Below, in pieces: positions 35,060 through 47,189 of a DNA stretch of 64,000 nucleotides. Positions within the stretch are counted from its first letter, which is position 1. Every line of letters starts with the position of its first letter. This stretch comes from Dryococelus australis (Eukaryota > Arthropoda > Insecta > Phasmatodea > Phasmatidae). The notes under the pieces were generated by a model. The model did not search any database. It was not told where the DNA came from and saw nothing but the letters and a program-made list of their open reading frames with translations. Both the position numbers and the translations under genes were made by a program. The DNA is taken from positions 172,756,332-172,820,331 of the forward strand of contig CM056998.1 of the NCBI GenBank assembly GCA_029891345.1, read 5' to 3'.

Positions 35060-38000
35060 AACCAATACGATGTTCTGTTGTTTGGGTTACATTACGGTTA
35101 TGGCATCACAATTCACCTTGAAAGGTTGGATCTGGTGATATGCAATGTGGTATACTTACATCATTAAAATCTTCAAAATAATAAAATATTAATTAAAAAT
35201 GTATTTGAGTGAATTCCTTTTGGCTCTTCAAAGTGACTGATCTTTCAACAACCTTTGAGGATCTTCAGCAACACTGTGAGGCCTCTCAGCCACATTGTGG
35301 AACTAGCATTATTTTTTACAAATCTATGGAAATTTTTGGTTGGTTCTGAAGGGTGGGGGAGGGAGGTAAGAAGAAAATTTAGGTTCGGAAGAAGCATTTT
35401 TAAACTCAAACTAACAATTTTGAGGGGAAAAGTGGAATTTCTTAATCACCAGGCGGTTATTTTGTTGGAAATTTAATATGGTGGACAAATAAACGCAACC
35501 GCAGCCAGAAACTGTTTTTCTCGGATTCCCTAAACGCACCTTCTAACTGAGCAAAAGACTCCTAACAACTACAGATTGGCTACTCGTGCATAGAACCACT
35601 GACAGCCTCCGTACACAATAAAACCCAATCACTCGTTTGGTAACCGTTAGTTTTTATTCCACGATAAGTCGTTATATATTAAGTTTTGTCTATGAGTTTA
35701 CTATGGTCTTATCCCGCATATTTCCAAGTAAAAGTGCTCTCAGCAGTGATGGGCTGTTTCTAGAGATACAGACTTCTTCTTTTCAAAAACATCCAGACCA
35801 AACAGTCGAAAATTTTTTGACTTCTATTAGAAGAAACTGAGAAATGAACTGCATGAATCGTTATTATAATGTAATAATTTCATGTCTCTAGACTTTTGTG
35901 TCGCCTTATTTAACTATCCTTAGAACTTAATTTGTTACATAGCTTTATATGTTTTAAAACGCAATTTTCAATAACAGAAATAGTTAATTTAACTGATAAT
36001 ATTATGACTTGATATCTAAATGTTTGTTAGGCACACATAGTTTTGGTAAACCCCCCTCATGTTTCTAGCTTTTTTCATCAACCAAATGTATGTTGTAAGT
36101 TTAGATGAGATACCTAAATTAACACTTTAAGTTGGTTTTAGGGCAGTAAAACTCGTATTTGATTCCACGACAGTACTTCTCGTAACTTGTAAGGATGTAA
36201 TGGCAAGCGATTGGATGCCACTAACATATATCTGGTCTTGCTAGTTTGAACGATGCCAATATGTCGTATAGGTTTAACTTTTATTTATAAAATCTACGTT
36301 CATCGTATTTGGAGCAGAAGTCCTAATAACGAGAACATTAAACATAACAAACTTGTTATTGATGTGATTTTATTTTCAACATGCCTGATTTCGGGTTTTC
36401 TGACGTATCAGTTCACTAACCTGGAATCATTAGGTTAATTTGGAAAGTACAGTACAATCAATTATACTTAATTTTACAGGCATATTTAGTTGTGCTTATT
36501 AATACTCGGTTTTAAGTGTTTATCGTTATTATGTAAAATCAAATCTGCAAGAATATCTCTCTCAAACGTATATGATAAAGGAAAGCAGACTCCAGATGTA
36601 CTCAGGAACGTGACTGATAATGATTCGTCATACTGTTGCCCTTCAGTTATAATTGGAACAGAATCTTGCAGGATGTGTTAAAATGTAACTGTAATTATAT
36701 CACAAAAGTACCACTGAAGCCACAAGTGCTTGAAGTCTGTTCTACAATCAAATGAATTCACGAAGTTTCGGGGTGTTTATGCCTGATCCTAGCTGCGTTT
36801 CTAAAATTTTGTTCGTTTGCCGCACATCATTACCAGAATCCTTCAGATATCAATATTCACTTTCCCCATAGTTTGACGGGATCGATGTGTCACATCGGTA
36901 TCGGCATTGTTAACAAGTACCAAAGCAAAGCTCCACAAATGATACTACGGCATGTTACATTGGTAGGAGACATAGTCTGAAATACACGATGCTGTGAAAT
37001 TTAAAAATTACACAATATATACTCACAATAAAAACATTGCGAGTGGGAAGGTATTTTGGATTTGGGAATCGGTAGAAAAGTATTTTTTTAAAGGTATTGT
37101 CATAAAACTGGCCGACGACATATGATTTCGTTTTGGATGGCAACTTCTGTACAAACATCTGGCTGATAGGGACGCGAACCGTCCCTTCAAGTGGAATGAC
37201 GGAGCAGGTGAGCCAGAACAACTGCATTCCCTCTACTCACGATACAGTGCGGTTCGTAAAGCAGAGGGTTTGTGGGAGTGAGTGCCCATTCGCTTACCCA
37301 GCTGTATGCGGATCTCTAACACGCACTATACGAGGGCATTTCGCGTTTTTTCTTTCGGAAGAATACAACATGGCCTAACGGAATCACACGGCTTTGTGGC
37401 CCGTGACTGTAACGCTCGCGCAACATTTCCGTTGAACTGGGTTTTGTTTAAATGACCGGTATTTAATTCGCGTTGTTCCACAGTTGTTCATGCGGAATTT
37501 CTGCTCCCTCCCACCTCCCCCCCACTACGGTTTATAATTTTTTTTTGTTATGATCGTGCCCCATCTGCTTTTACCCAACGTTCAGTTCTCGTCTAAAACC
37601 TACGGTTCGCTGCATTTCAGGCATGTAATATAAAAAAAAATCCGCTCGTCCCTCTCTTGTTTAACCACTAGCACTTAACAATTTCAAACGACGGTGAATA
37701 ATAAATTTCAAAGACCTGTTTTGAAAATCATTGTTTCTAAAAATAGCGGGATACTGGGACTTTTTGTCACTTTGTCAGTATAATTTGACGTAATAAATAG
37801 CCGCTATTATTGTGTATACACTACTTCTATGCATATTTGCCTTCCAGTCCAACGTTATTGAATGGGTCTTCATCAGACTCTTGAAGTATAGCATTCTACC
37901 ACAGGATTAAAAAAAGGTTTAAAGAAATATCCTGATGATGTTCCTGGTCGGCATTCCTTAGATCGTTTCCAAGAGCTGCCAAGGAGATGAGAAATTATTA

Positions 38001-38589
38001 ATTTATACATCAGCTTGCCACGATTTCTGAAATTTCTCTGTTGCTTGAGAAGAGAAAGACCGAGATATGTGTACAATTACAGGTAAGGTTTAACTTCCCA
38101 GGAATATGCTGAGAACCGTTAAAGGGGACGAGACCTCCATGATTCTAGTGGCTCACGACGACACGATTATTAATGCCAGTGCTCATGAATTGTCGTGGCC
38201 AGAGATTTGGCGCTAATCTTCATCCCCTCTCAGACTTTCTCGCCACATGAACTAATATGTGAATGTTATACATACATTTCTTCAAATGCACAGGAGTTCA
38301 TAATGCTATTTGTGACAGAATTTTACGTCGGTAGTTAGGGTGTTTCACCTTGATTGTGGTATAGGGCAAACAGCTAAACTTCCATAAAGGCATTTTTAGA
38401 AATTTAATTTTGCAAACTCTTAAATTAGCAGTCAAATATAATAATCCGATATAATGGGTAAAGTCGATTATTATTATTACTTTTTTTAAGGAAATTCAAA
38501 AATTTAATACTGCCCTACGTACAAACATAAGTAAAAAAAGAACTATTATTGGACACACAAATGCTGTGAATTGCAGTAATTGTAAGTCC

Positions 38590-38590
<1 letters not shown>
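35060..38590. other. Gene-free stretch
   Basis: No supported gene across 3.5 kb. 37110-37440 is GC-richer with a plus-strand frame (37133-37378) lacking any recognisable motif. The remainder is AT-rich and unassigned. Confidence 0.4.

Positions 38591-38594
<4 letters not shown>

Positions 38595-38660
<66 letters not shown>
38595..38660. repeat. (AT)n microsatellite
   Basis: A run of about 66 bases of AT dinucleotides directly beside the palindrome. Confidence 0.95.
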
Positions 38661-38665
<5 letters not shown>

Positions 38666-38731
38666 TAGGCTGGGCGTTTATATATCAGCCAGTCAGTTAG
38701 TTAGATTTTCATTACACACACACGCACACCT

Positions 38732-38777
<46 letters not shown>

Positions 38778-38872
38778 GTGTGTGTGTGTGTGTGTGTGTG
38801 AGGTGTGCGTGTGTGTGTAATGAAAATCTAACTAACTGACTGGCTGATATATAAACGCCCAGCCTAAACAAT
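38660..38872. repeat. Perfect palindrome, 95-bp arms
   Basis: The left arm 38660-38754 and the right arm 38778-38872 are exact reverse complements, including the irregular words GGCTGGGCGTTTATATATC and CACACGCACACCTCAC and an equal-length 23-base CA/GT run. They are separated by 23 bases of AT repeat. Unequal microsatellite drift would quickly destroy such identity, so the structure is very young or is an artefact of cloning, sequencing or assembly. The right arm continues into a non-coding repeat (38873-39000, CTAGAAACGTGAAATTTGG). The left arm abuts an AT microsatellite. Confidence 0.95.
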
Positions 38873-39400
38873 TGGTCCTAGAAACGTGAAATTTGGAGGA
38901 AACATTTATAATATAATGTAGGAAGCCATTAAAATATTTTTCAAATTTCAACCCCTAAAGAGGTTAAGTGGGAGTTTGTATGGATAAAGTATTACATGGT
39001 CGTTGGAAGCCACCGAAAGGCTGCAAGTCAAAGCTATTTTAAGTATTGAACTATTTCAAGTATTTGTGCCACGTATACCATTGATACCCAACGTCCTACC
39101 TTTTTAATTCAAGAGACTGTAGTCAGCACTCAAATTCGCAGGAGTTGACTTGAGGCAGGACTGTATCTCCCACGGTCAGTTTTACGTGGCGTGTTCGAGT
39201 GTAAGCTCATCCCTCAGCTTCGTTGTTTGGTGTCAGCCTCTAGAATTATAAATAAACATGTTTACCAACGAGTATCGTACCAAGCCTAAGTTACATGTTG
39301 ACGCGGCTGATTACTAACAAGTCCAAAATTAACAGCGTCAATTCTCTTATTTTTGGACTTTCATTTCGTTCCACTTTCTGTTTTAAAACATGTACTCTAT
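38873..39400. other. Non-coding repeat-like stretch
   Basis: GTGAAATTTGGAGGAAAC, TTCAACCCCTAAAG and AGTTTGTATGG are words I associate with a widespread non-coding arthropod repeat of uncertain class. No coding potential. Confidence 0.35.
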
Positions 39401-39406
39401 TTTAAA

Positions 39407-39812
39407 GGCTGTTCACGGTAAAGTGAGCACTTTTGAAATCAACCTTGGAAAAATGTCACTGCCCCTACCAGCATATATTTCAACGTGCGCCCTAAGTGAC
39501 ATGCGCCCAGTAAAGTTGGTAACGATGGATGGGAAGTAGTTCGGTATCTTAACGTCGAATAAAAAGTGTTAGGTAACAATTTGTGATGACTTAAATTATT
39601 TCTTTTGCTTTCTGTTGATATTTTAATGCATCGAAGTGTTAAAATGAGCAGATTTGTTAGATATATACTTTTCAAATAATTTTACGGTGTCAATTGATCG
39701 ACGCACGAATAAAGCGACGAGGCCCTCGACAACGTTATTATTGCATAACGCGGATGAATACACAACGTGCATATAAGTAGATCTTAAGCAGGGCTTTCGA
39801 AAGGGCTCATTA
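39407..39812 (-). mobile_element. GTTCACGG-family element, copy c (reverse)
   Basis: A near-complete copy in the same orientation as copy b. The left terminus GGCTGTTCACGGTAAAGTGA is sharp; the right one (GCTTTCGAAAGGGCTCATTA) is worn. A further terminal fragment (TTTCGAAAGTGCTCAGTC) lies at 39955-39990, between this copy and copy d. Confidence 0.8.
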
Positions 39813-40007
39813 ATAACCTATAAAGAAATTCTTACTACTTAAACAATATTGTAATGAAAACACGAAGTCCACGTGGACAAAGTCGCGGGAAAAAAAACTA
39901 GTTTTACGTTAAGCGGAAGATTGCGGAGTTTTAGTAAAGTATTTGCTGAGTAGGACTTTCGAAAGTGCTCAGTCATTTTCGAACAATATTTAATATTTCT
40001 CCTTAAA

Positions 40008-40428
40008 GTCTGTTCTCGGTGAACTGAGCGCTTTTGAAAGCCCTGCTTAGGATCTGCTTGTATGCATGTTGTGTGCGCTTCCACCTTATGTGCATTTAAC
40101 TTTGCCATGAACATGTTCACTTTATTCATGAGTCGGTTAAGCTAAATAATGAAATCATCATAAATGTATATATTTTACAAAATGGCTAAATATTACAATT
40201 ATATACATAAAAAAATAAAGTAAAATAAATAATTCCATCATTCACAAATTACTAATTAACGCATTTAATTTAATTCGACGTTAAGAAATGGGACTACACT
40301 ATCTCCGTCATTACCAATTTTACTGCGCGCACGCTAGGCTGTGTGTCCGTTAAATGTATGCAGGTAGTAGGAGCAGGGACTTTTCCCAAAGGTTAATTTT
40401 GAAAGTGCTCAGTTAATTATGAACGGCC
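40008..40428 (+). mobile_element. GTTCACGG-family element, copy d; family description
   Basis: About 420 bp. Family hallmarks are terminal inverted repeats of about 31 bases (GGCTGTTCACGGTAAA-TGA followed by GCACTTTTGAAA) and the left marker GAAAGCCCTGCTTAGGATCT. Inside are a CTTTATTCATG-GTCGG block, a central A-rich zone, then TTATTCGACGTTAAGA, TTACCAACTTTACTG and ATATATGCAGG, and the right marker AAGGTTGATTT. There is no transposase. Copies lie at 4922, 17245 (reverse), 39407 (reverse), 40008, 43694, 63030 and 63559, with short variants at 16757 and 51930. On the strand opposite the family orientation a frame starting MNKV or MNKA with a YTTC-QVD-KQGFQK core is open in several copies. Confidence 0.85.
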
Positions 40429-40429
40429 T

Positions 40430-41764
40430 AAAGTGTGATCTTTTGCCTTGTGGGAGAGAGAAGGAGATGTATAACATTTATAGTTTACCGTTAGTAATAT
40501 TTTTGATCCTAATTTTGTTATTGAACATGGATACTTCGGGGACGGAAGTTGAGCTAAAAGTAGAGATAAACGGCGCTGGCGATAAACAATTTATTATATT
40601 AGAATTGTACGAAATTCCGTTCAACTAGTGCACATTACTTACAAGTGGTCTTTCCTAGCATGAGAAAATGCAGATAGCTTAATTTCTGCATCAAAGAATG
40701 TCAAAATCACTATTATAATATTTTTGAAACCCACAAATATAATAAACTAAAGATTTACATATAAGTGGTCTAATATTTTCCTATGCGAGAAAATAGTACT
40801 TGTAAGTTATGTCTATAAGTTGGACAGAGTATTTCGTACAAACAGATATGATTGAATTTTTCGGGTGACCAGAGCCCTTAAGGATAATGGGGGGGGGGGG
40901 GGGAAAGATATACATTTATTTTTGTACCAAATATTGTTTAGCTGATACACATTGTATATGATGTCATTTTCGTCGATTAAAAAAATTACACCTTATATTT
41001 GTTGAGTAATGTGATGTCAAATCATAATTTTTTCGGTTCCACTGCAGCCATGAAAACAAATACTCAGTTATACATGTCAAAAACTTACATTATAAAGTAA
41101 TGACGTGTGCTACCTCCTGACTCGTGGGGAATCACCAAAACACAAGCGATTATATATATGAAAGAAAGGTAAAATCCAAAGCCATTTTTTCCTTAATTTT
41201 GACTTTTTTTTTATGCATGCACCTTTATTTGGTGATTACGAAGTTGTCATGTGGTACCCAAAGCATTATTGTACATTGTAAATTTTCCCGTTAGTATGCC
41301 TCAGTTAGTATTTGTTACTAAGGCTGCAATGAAAGAGAAATGTTAGGGATTTTACATCAAATTATTTTAAAAAATATTTAGTTTAATATTTTTATTCGAG
41401 ATAAATGTCATCAACTTCAATACTTACAAAATTAACAGTGTTTGATACAAATTTGAAATAATTAAATTATTTTATTCCAACAAACTTAAGAGGTTTTATC
41501 AACCCTTATACACGAAAGTTTCGTTTAAGTGTCATAACATGTCTCTGTGTCTTTACTGAATAAGTTTCATTATAGAAGCATTACATTTCATAGTTTAGTG
41601 CAAATTTTTGTACTTGTTTTTTAAGGGATGTTCCCTAATTGTCATTAAAAGGCGAGAATGAATTAATATATATAATTTTGTTCTAATTTAACCGTTGTAT
41701 AGTAATGCATTAGTAATTCATAATATTCGGTCCAATTTTCAATAAATACTCCTATGTTTAAATC
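40430..41764. other. Gene-free AT-rich stretch
   Basis: No gene. A run of 15 or more G lies near 40889-40904. A plus-strand frame at 40419-40628 has a hydrophobic stretch (LPLVIFLILILLLNM) but starts inside the element and has no recognised family. Confidence 0.4.
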
Positions 41765-42415
41765 AAGAAGAAATAAATAGAAAAATGTAATATGTCGTGT
41801 GAGGCGGGTACTTAAGGGTTGTTTTCGCGTGCTACGACTGCGCGCGGTAATCGCAAGGGCGCGGCCGCTCTTCCTTTGTCGCCTCTGCAGAGAGCGCCCG
41901 CCGACCGTGGCGCGCCATTGTTCGCGCGGCGGCCACGGGAACTAAAAGCGAGATGTGCGGCAGGACACGCTGTTTATTGCCCGATTTCTCTTTCTTTATT
42001 TGAGGCACGGTTTACTTTTCCCTTCCATTTTCTCGGATCCGCTGCTGTCGGCTTTTCCTCCTCTCTCTCGTCTCACCCACTTCCCGCTCTCCGCCCTTCG
42101 CCATCACCTACACCCTCCTTCACTCACACGCACACACCACCACAAAATCAGGCTCTCTCTCTCTCGCACATCTACTTTTTTTAATTGAAAAGTCTGGTAG
42201 CTCTTGCCTTTCGGCTTGTGAGCCCCCCTCCCCCCCCAACACCCTTCCTCTTACCCACCCTCCAACGTCGCTCTCTTACTTCTTCCCACTTTCTCTTCCC
42301 CTGACTCGCACTCCCAACGCAACACGCATTACGTGAGCGCGATATATGGGGCAGGCTGAAAACAGCTACTGAAGATTCGGCCAGCAAACTACCCCCCCCC
42401 CCCCATGCCAGCAAT
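41765..42415. other. CpG-dense core followed by a pyrimidine-rich tract
   Basis: 41820-41960 is the most CpG-dense stretch of the window, with GCGGCCGC, GGCGCGCC and CGCGCGG words. It is followed by 450 bases of C/T-rich sequence with CTCTCTCTCTCT runs. The combination resembles a CpG-island promoter with a pyrimidine-rich leader, or a GC-rich repeat. No start codon with a convincing protein follows. Two overlapping plus-strand frames (41819-42184) are compositional. Confidence 0.4.
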
Positions 42416-42792
42416 AAAATTGTAAATAAGATATGCGAATCCTCACATATTTTGGCGAATCATTCATTATTTCAAGTGCTACCTTAAAGTATACAGATGC
42501 CCAAAATACTAATAAACTCTGCCTAAATATCAATGAAATTACAGATATATGAAAAGATTTTTCGCTACTCTAACCATACAAATGAATTTAACAAACTATA
42601 GTAAAAATGAGTAGATGTCGTAAATAATCTAACACATTGTGTTATACATTAAGTTTTCCTTTTAGAATCTGCAACAGAAGGAGTTTATGACATAACAAAT
42701 ACATACAAATACGTAAGAGCAACTAACACAGTCAGGCCAATGGCAATGGTTTCTGTTGATCCACCGCACAAACAGCTACAATGCAAGAAGTT

Positions 42793-43339
42793 CGGAAACT
42801 ACCTGTCTAAATTCAAACCACAGCGTTTGTGGGCGAACAGGCCCCAAGAAACCCTCGTCACAAACTCTTCGGAAAGGCCATTTAGTATGTTTAAATTGAA
42901 GTTGAATATCGGCTAACCACGACGCCGGGTGTCGGCAGCCGTACGTACTTGCGTGCACAACACGTTGCATGACACGAAGGCGAACTGATCCACAGCACAG
43001 CTGCAAGTGGAACCCAGCGCCACCTGGCGGTCTAATGGGTTGCCGCAAGGCAGGCGAGCTTGTGTTGTCATGGTGGCCTATGTGCAGGCGAGCTTGTGTT
43101 ATCATGGTGGCCTATGTGCAGGCTATGGCCGCATGTCGCGCCACCGATGTTCGCCTTCATGCCCCCACAACTTACTGTGCACGCAGGTCACATGCGGCTG
43201 CCGACACCCGGAGTCGTTTCCCGAAATCCAACGTCAATTTAATCATATTAAATGGCCTTTCCAACTTGTTTGTGATTATAGTTGCTTGGTCCTGTTCGCC
43301 CACAGATGCTGTGGTTTGAATTTCGAACGGTAGTTTCCG
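42793..43339. mobile_element. Foldback element with ~165-bp inverted arms
   Basis: The left arm (from CGGAAACTACC at 42793 to about 42960) and the right arm (to GGTAGTTTCCG at 43339) are diverged inverted copies. They share ATTCAAACCACAGC, TGTGGGCGAACAGG, GGAAAGGCCATTTA and CGGGTGTCGGCAGCCG. The middle holds two direct copies of a 35-base unit (GGCGAGCTTGTGTT, ATGGTGGCC, TATGTGCA) and a GCGCCACCTGGCGG palindrome. No transposase is encoded and no clear target duplication was found. Confidence 0.8.
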
Positions 43340-43693
43340 TACATCTTTTATATTTGCTCCGGTTTCTGAAAGCGCACATCTCAGGATATTATTCTAATTC
43401 TTCTGCAGCATGCCATACATAGACAAATACTGGGTGTTAGGAAATTGCAGGAAATTCCTAGACCAATATTTTGATACAAGGATTCTTCAAGAAACTAGTG
43501 TTTCCGCGTTTTCTGGAAGTCACCGATAGATCCACCAGTTGGGAATGTTCTGGTGTGCACCGGTGTACAGCGATTGAGAGAATCTCCGTACATCAAGGTT
43601 GTTTACACATTTTGTGTTACGAGTGCAAATTAATAAATCCGTGCACGTAAAATAACTTTATAACCGGAAACCACTACTAAAAACTTTATTATA

Positions 43694-44110
43694 GGCTATT
43701 CACGGTAAAATGAACACTTTCGAAAGCCCTGCTTAGGATCTACATGTATGCCCATGGTGTAATCTTCCGCCATATGAAAGATTAACATTGTCATGGACCT
43801 CATCACTTTATTCATGCGTCGTCAAATGGAATTCTGAAATGATTAGAAAAACCAATATTTTACAAATTTTTAAATTTATTTTATCTTGGATGCATTAAAA
43901 AAAACAGAAAGCCAATGAAATAATTTAAATTATCACAAACGATTACCTAGCACTTTTATTCTCTGTTAAGATACGAAACTACTTCCCATCCATCATTACC
44001 AACTTTACAGGTTGCATGATACTCAGGGCGCTCGTTAAAATATATGCAGGTATGGGCAGTGACTTTTTTCTAAGGTTGATTTCAAAATTGATCACTTTAT
44101 CTTGAACTGC
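43694..44110 (+). mobile_element. GTTCACGG-family element, copy e
   Basis: A full-length copy. The left end GGCTATTCACGGTAAAATGA and the right end GATCACTTTATCTTGAAC are both slightly worn. The reverse-strand short frame (MNKVMRSMTMLIFHMAEDYT and on) is open here. Confidence 0.8.
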
Positions 44111-45518
44111 ATTTAACATATTTAGTAATAAACATGATCTTTCTTTATGAAATACAAATTTAAGTCTCGCATTTTTCTGCCATATTTATGCGCAGTTCAA
44201 GCCACAAAATTTTTCCGTTGCAGTTAAACGCGGCCAATGACTTTTCTTTAACTTTACCGTTCACAAGTGCTATAATTATATATGTATGTATATATATAAT
44301 ATATAATATGTGTGTGTGTGTTTGCGAGGTTTGTGTTCGAAAATTAATTTGTTGTTTCGGTGCACAACCATCAGACCCGCCGACGTTTCAGGCTGGTTGG
44401 ACCGGTGCATACATCGATTCAACCGAACTCGAACGAAACATTAGTTTCCGAACGTCCGGTGTACATCAGCGGATGAAACTGTTAAATTTCCGAGAACGCT
44501 GTTTCATTGTGATTCACAGGAAAACCGCGCCTATCTGTCGAGGTGCGATGAGGAGGACTTGACTACGAGAATTCTTTCCACCTGCCTCAAAGTTCAACAA
44601 ACACATGGCATTTTTTTTTTTTTAAGAGTGCGTAACGACATGTTGGTCGCGTTAACGCCTGCTTTCAAGTCAGCGGACTTCACTTCGACAGCTACTCTAA
44701 AAGTGAGCCACGTTTCACATCTCTTTGTTTATGCGTCTCGAACAGTTGCTGTTTATCGTCGCAAGGCAAGCAGCCATTTTGCCGAGAATCTAACAGAGGT
44801 TATGTGGAAAGTGTGTTATTTTATTATAGGGCGATTTTAATCTCGGTATATCAAACAGAGTTGGTCTTAAATTAAATAAATGTCAAACAAATATAATGTG
44901 AAGAAGAAATGCATGAATCTACGTATTTTAATAAAGAAAACAAAGAGTTTCTGTTTTGAAATAAACTTTTAATATAAATTTTAGACCTTAAAAAAAAGGT
45001 TCGTAAAATCCAGTTCTGGATAATATCATAATTATTTTCATGACAAGATACACATTTTTACGAATCTCGCAGAACCGATGTTCAATTGTCTGAACTCTGA
45101 CTTTACAATATTGTATTGTGTATTGGTGGTTTCGTCAGAGGAAAGGAAACGTAAAGTCAAATGCTAAAGTTTTCTATTGTGTAAGAAGCTTTACTCAGGC
45201 TATCCTTACGTCCTTAATGCTTGAGTGGCGGTAGGCACGTGTCAAAGCAGCTTGGCGGTCCGCTGACAACCGCGACAACATTATAATACTGTTTACAACC
45301 CTCGGCTGACCACAATACATTAGGTTGACACTAATCCCCGAGAGCGTTACACTCATCATTTTCTCGCCAAAATGTGTCTCTTGGTAGAATAACAATTTAA
45401 GGAACTACTACATACCACGATCATGCATCAGCGAAGCTTGGAGTTTTCCCATAAATGATTTTCAAACGCAGTCCACTCACACTGAAAAATACTGCTTGTA
45501 TTTACGAGAAAAAAGTAA

Positions 45519-45520
<2 letters not shown>
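44111..45520. other. Gene-free stretch
   Basis: No supported gene. A TATATA/GTGTGT patch lies at 44276-44325, and GC-richer DNA at 44370-44780 has open frames without recognisable motifs. Confidence 0.4.

Positions 45521-45572
<52 letters not shown>
45521..45572. repeat. (GT)n microsatellite
   Basis: 26 consecutive GT dinucleotides, then TATGTGTGAG. Confidence 0.95.
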
Positions 45573-45582
<10 letters not shown>

Positions 45583-45988
45583 ATTGGTAACATTGTGTAC
45601 TTAGGTATTGTTGGTTAGCTCTTTTGTAATTAAACATCATTTCGTGATAACATATTACGATTACGTACATATATTTCGCATGTTTTACCCCGCAATTTCC
45701 CTGTTCTCCGTAGCCCTCCCCAGTATCGTTTTAGTGGTTTTTATTGATAATATCTTGATGCCCCTAGTAAATTTCGTATTATTGTGTAATTAGTACAGTG
45801 GAATTATACCACTTTATGCGAAAATTTTGTATTTTTTTCCGAAAAGCCCCTATTCTGAACAGCACCCTATAATTATGTACTTATCACGTTCTTATCCTGT
45901 TTAGATCGCGAGGGTGTCCGCCCTTTCCTACCTTGCAGGTAGAATCCGCCTGGGGGTAAGGTTCGCCGGTCACACCGGCCCGTATGTG
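45573..45988. other. Unassigned stretch
   Basis: No gene found between the GT run and the 19-bp repeat. Confidence 0.35.
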
Positions 45989-46064
45989 ATTGGCTCAGGT
46001 AGTGCACATTGGCTCAGGTAGTGCACATTGGCTCAGGTAGTGCACATTGGCTCAGGTAGTGCAC
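45989..46064 (+). repeat. 19-bp tandem repeat, four perfect copies
   Basis: ATTGGCTCAGGTAGTGCAC occurs four times head to tail without change. Each copy contains GATTGG/ATTGG (inverted CCAAT) and GTGCAC. A CACCGGCCC-rich stretch precedes it. Confidence 0.95.
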
Positions 46065-46795
46065 ACGGTTCGAGCATTGTTTAGCGCCTGTATCTCAGAA
46101 GGGGCAGAGGGGCGCGTTTCTAACACATGGAACTCAGGCGTGCTCTACCACACCTTAAAATTATACCAAACTATTTCCGAACACCCTATGTATTAGGGAC
46201 AGTATGATGTGTGCTAATTTACTGTTTTACTATATTCATGGTACTATTGTATATAGGTTAAGCCATCAATCGTGTGACTTCTAATGTTTTAGTAACAATA
46301 AAATTAATTTATATACGGTGTTCACATGAAATAATTATATTACTTTATTGCATTCAGGCCCACTTTCAATTTCTGGTTTCAGATAATGGATATATATATA
46401 TATATATATTTGGTTCCTTCTCTACTTAAACTGACGCATCTCTTGTTTTGCTCTCACAAGCGACGAACTGCAGACTTCGTGATAGGATATAGTAATATAT
46501 GCCATTCATAAACTTGAGAAGTTGCATTGTTTACGGGTCAGTTACCTACACCGAAGATAACTGTGGATTCAGCCTCACAGTGTGCATTTTCAGGCAACTG
46601 TAATCTTCTCGTGCATCATGTACACACATATGTACACTGGTTATGAATGGCTTTAGTACTCTTGTAAGTGTCTACGTTGGATAATATGAATTTAGGGACT
46701 GTGAATTTGATATTCTATGTTTGAAAGTTTATCAATCAATGGCGAAACGGCTATAGCTGGAGCTGAGCCCACGACCGTGGGATGCGATGACAAAA
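46065..46795. other. Unassigned stretch
   Basis: No gene. CCGAACACCCTATGTA near 46178 resembles the end motif of assorted arthropod non-coding repeats. A 20-base TA run lies near 46390. Confidence 0.35.
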
Positions 46796-46799
46796 AAAT

Positions 46800-46965
46800 A
46801 TATATATAATATTGTATATCGCTAATATCACTCATGGATCATACCTCTTATCGCTAATATTGCATATTTACTATCGCTAATATCGCGATATGCGTGCGGT
46901 AATCCGCTCTACACTATTGCTCCATATCGCTGCTGCGATACTTCGAAAATATTGCATTGTGATCA
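46800..46965. repeat. Cluster of TATCGC(TAATAT) words
   Basis: ATCGCTAATAT occurs four times, together with ATCGCGATAT and CATATCGCTG, in about 140 bases at uneven spacing. This could be a degenerate short tandem repeat or a cluster of protein-binding sites. Confidence 0.5.
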
Positions 46966-47189
46966 ATAAATCGCAACGTGCGTCGCGTCGCTCAGCCCTG
47001 GTCGTCGCGAACGACCTGTCGCTTGCGGGGGTGCGGGGGTATTGCAGGATCCAGGGTGGGGTCCTTGTCCCCAGAAGCCAGAGATTAAGTTAATGCCAGC
47101 GGTGGTTGGCAAGCGACGTGGGTGGTTGGGGAAAGGGAGGAGAGATACCCCCTCCACTTATTGCGTCATGAAATCAACCACGACTATAA

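Noticed and set aside
37133-37230. A minus-strand tRNA-like sequence (GGCTCACCTG ... GGTTCGCGTCCC)
   Set aside because: The A- and B-box-like words are spaced wrongly and no arms pair.
38595-38872. CRISPR-like or attachment-site interpretation of the repeats
   Set aside because: The structure is a single inverted palindrome beside a microsatellite, in a eukaryotic context.
40419-40628. Membrane-anchored small protein
   Set aside because: The start codon lies in the terminal repeat of a GTTCACGG element; there is no homologue and no support for transcription.
45428-45670. Frame with a (His-Thr)n stretch
   Set aside because: It is a translation of the GT microsatellite.
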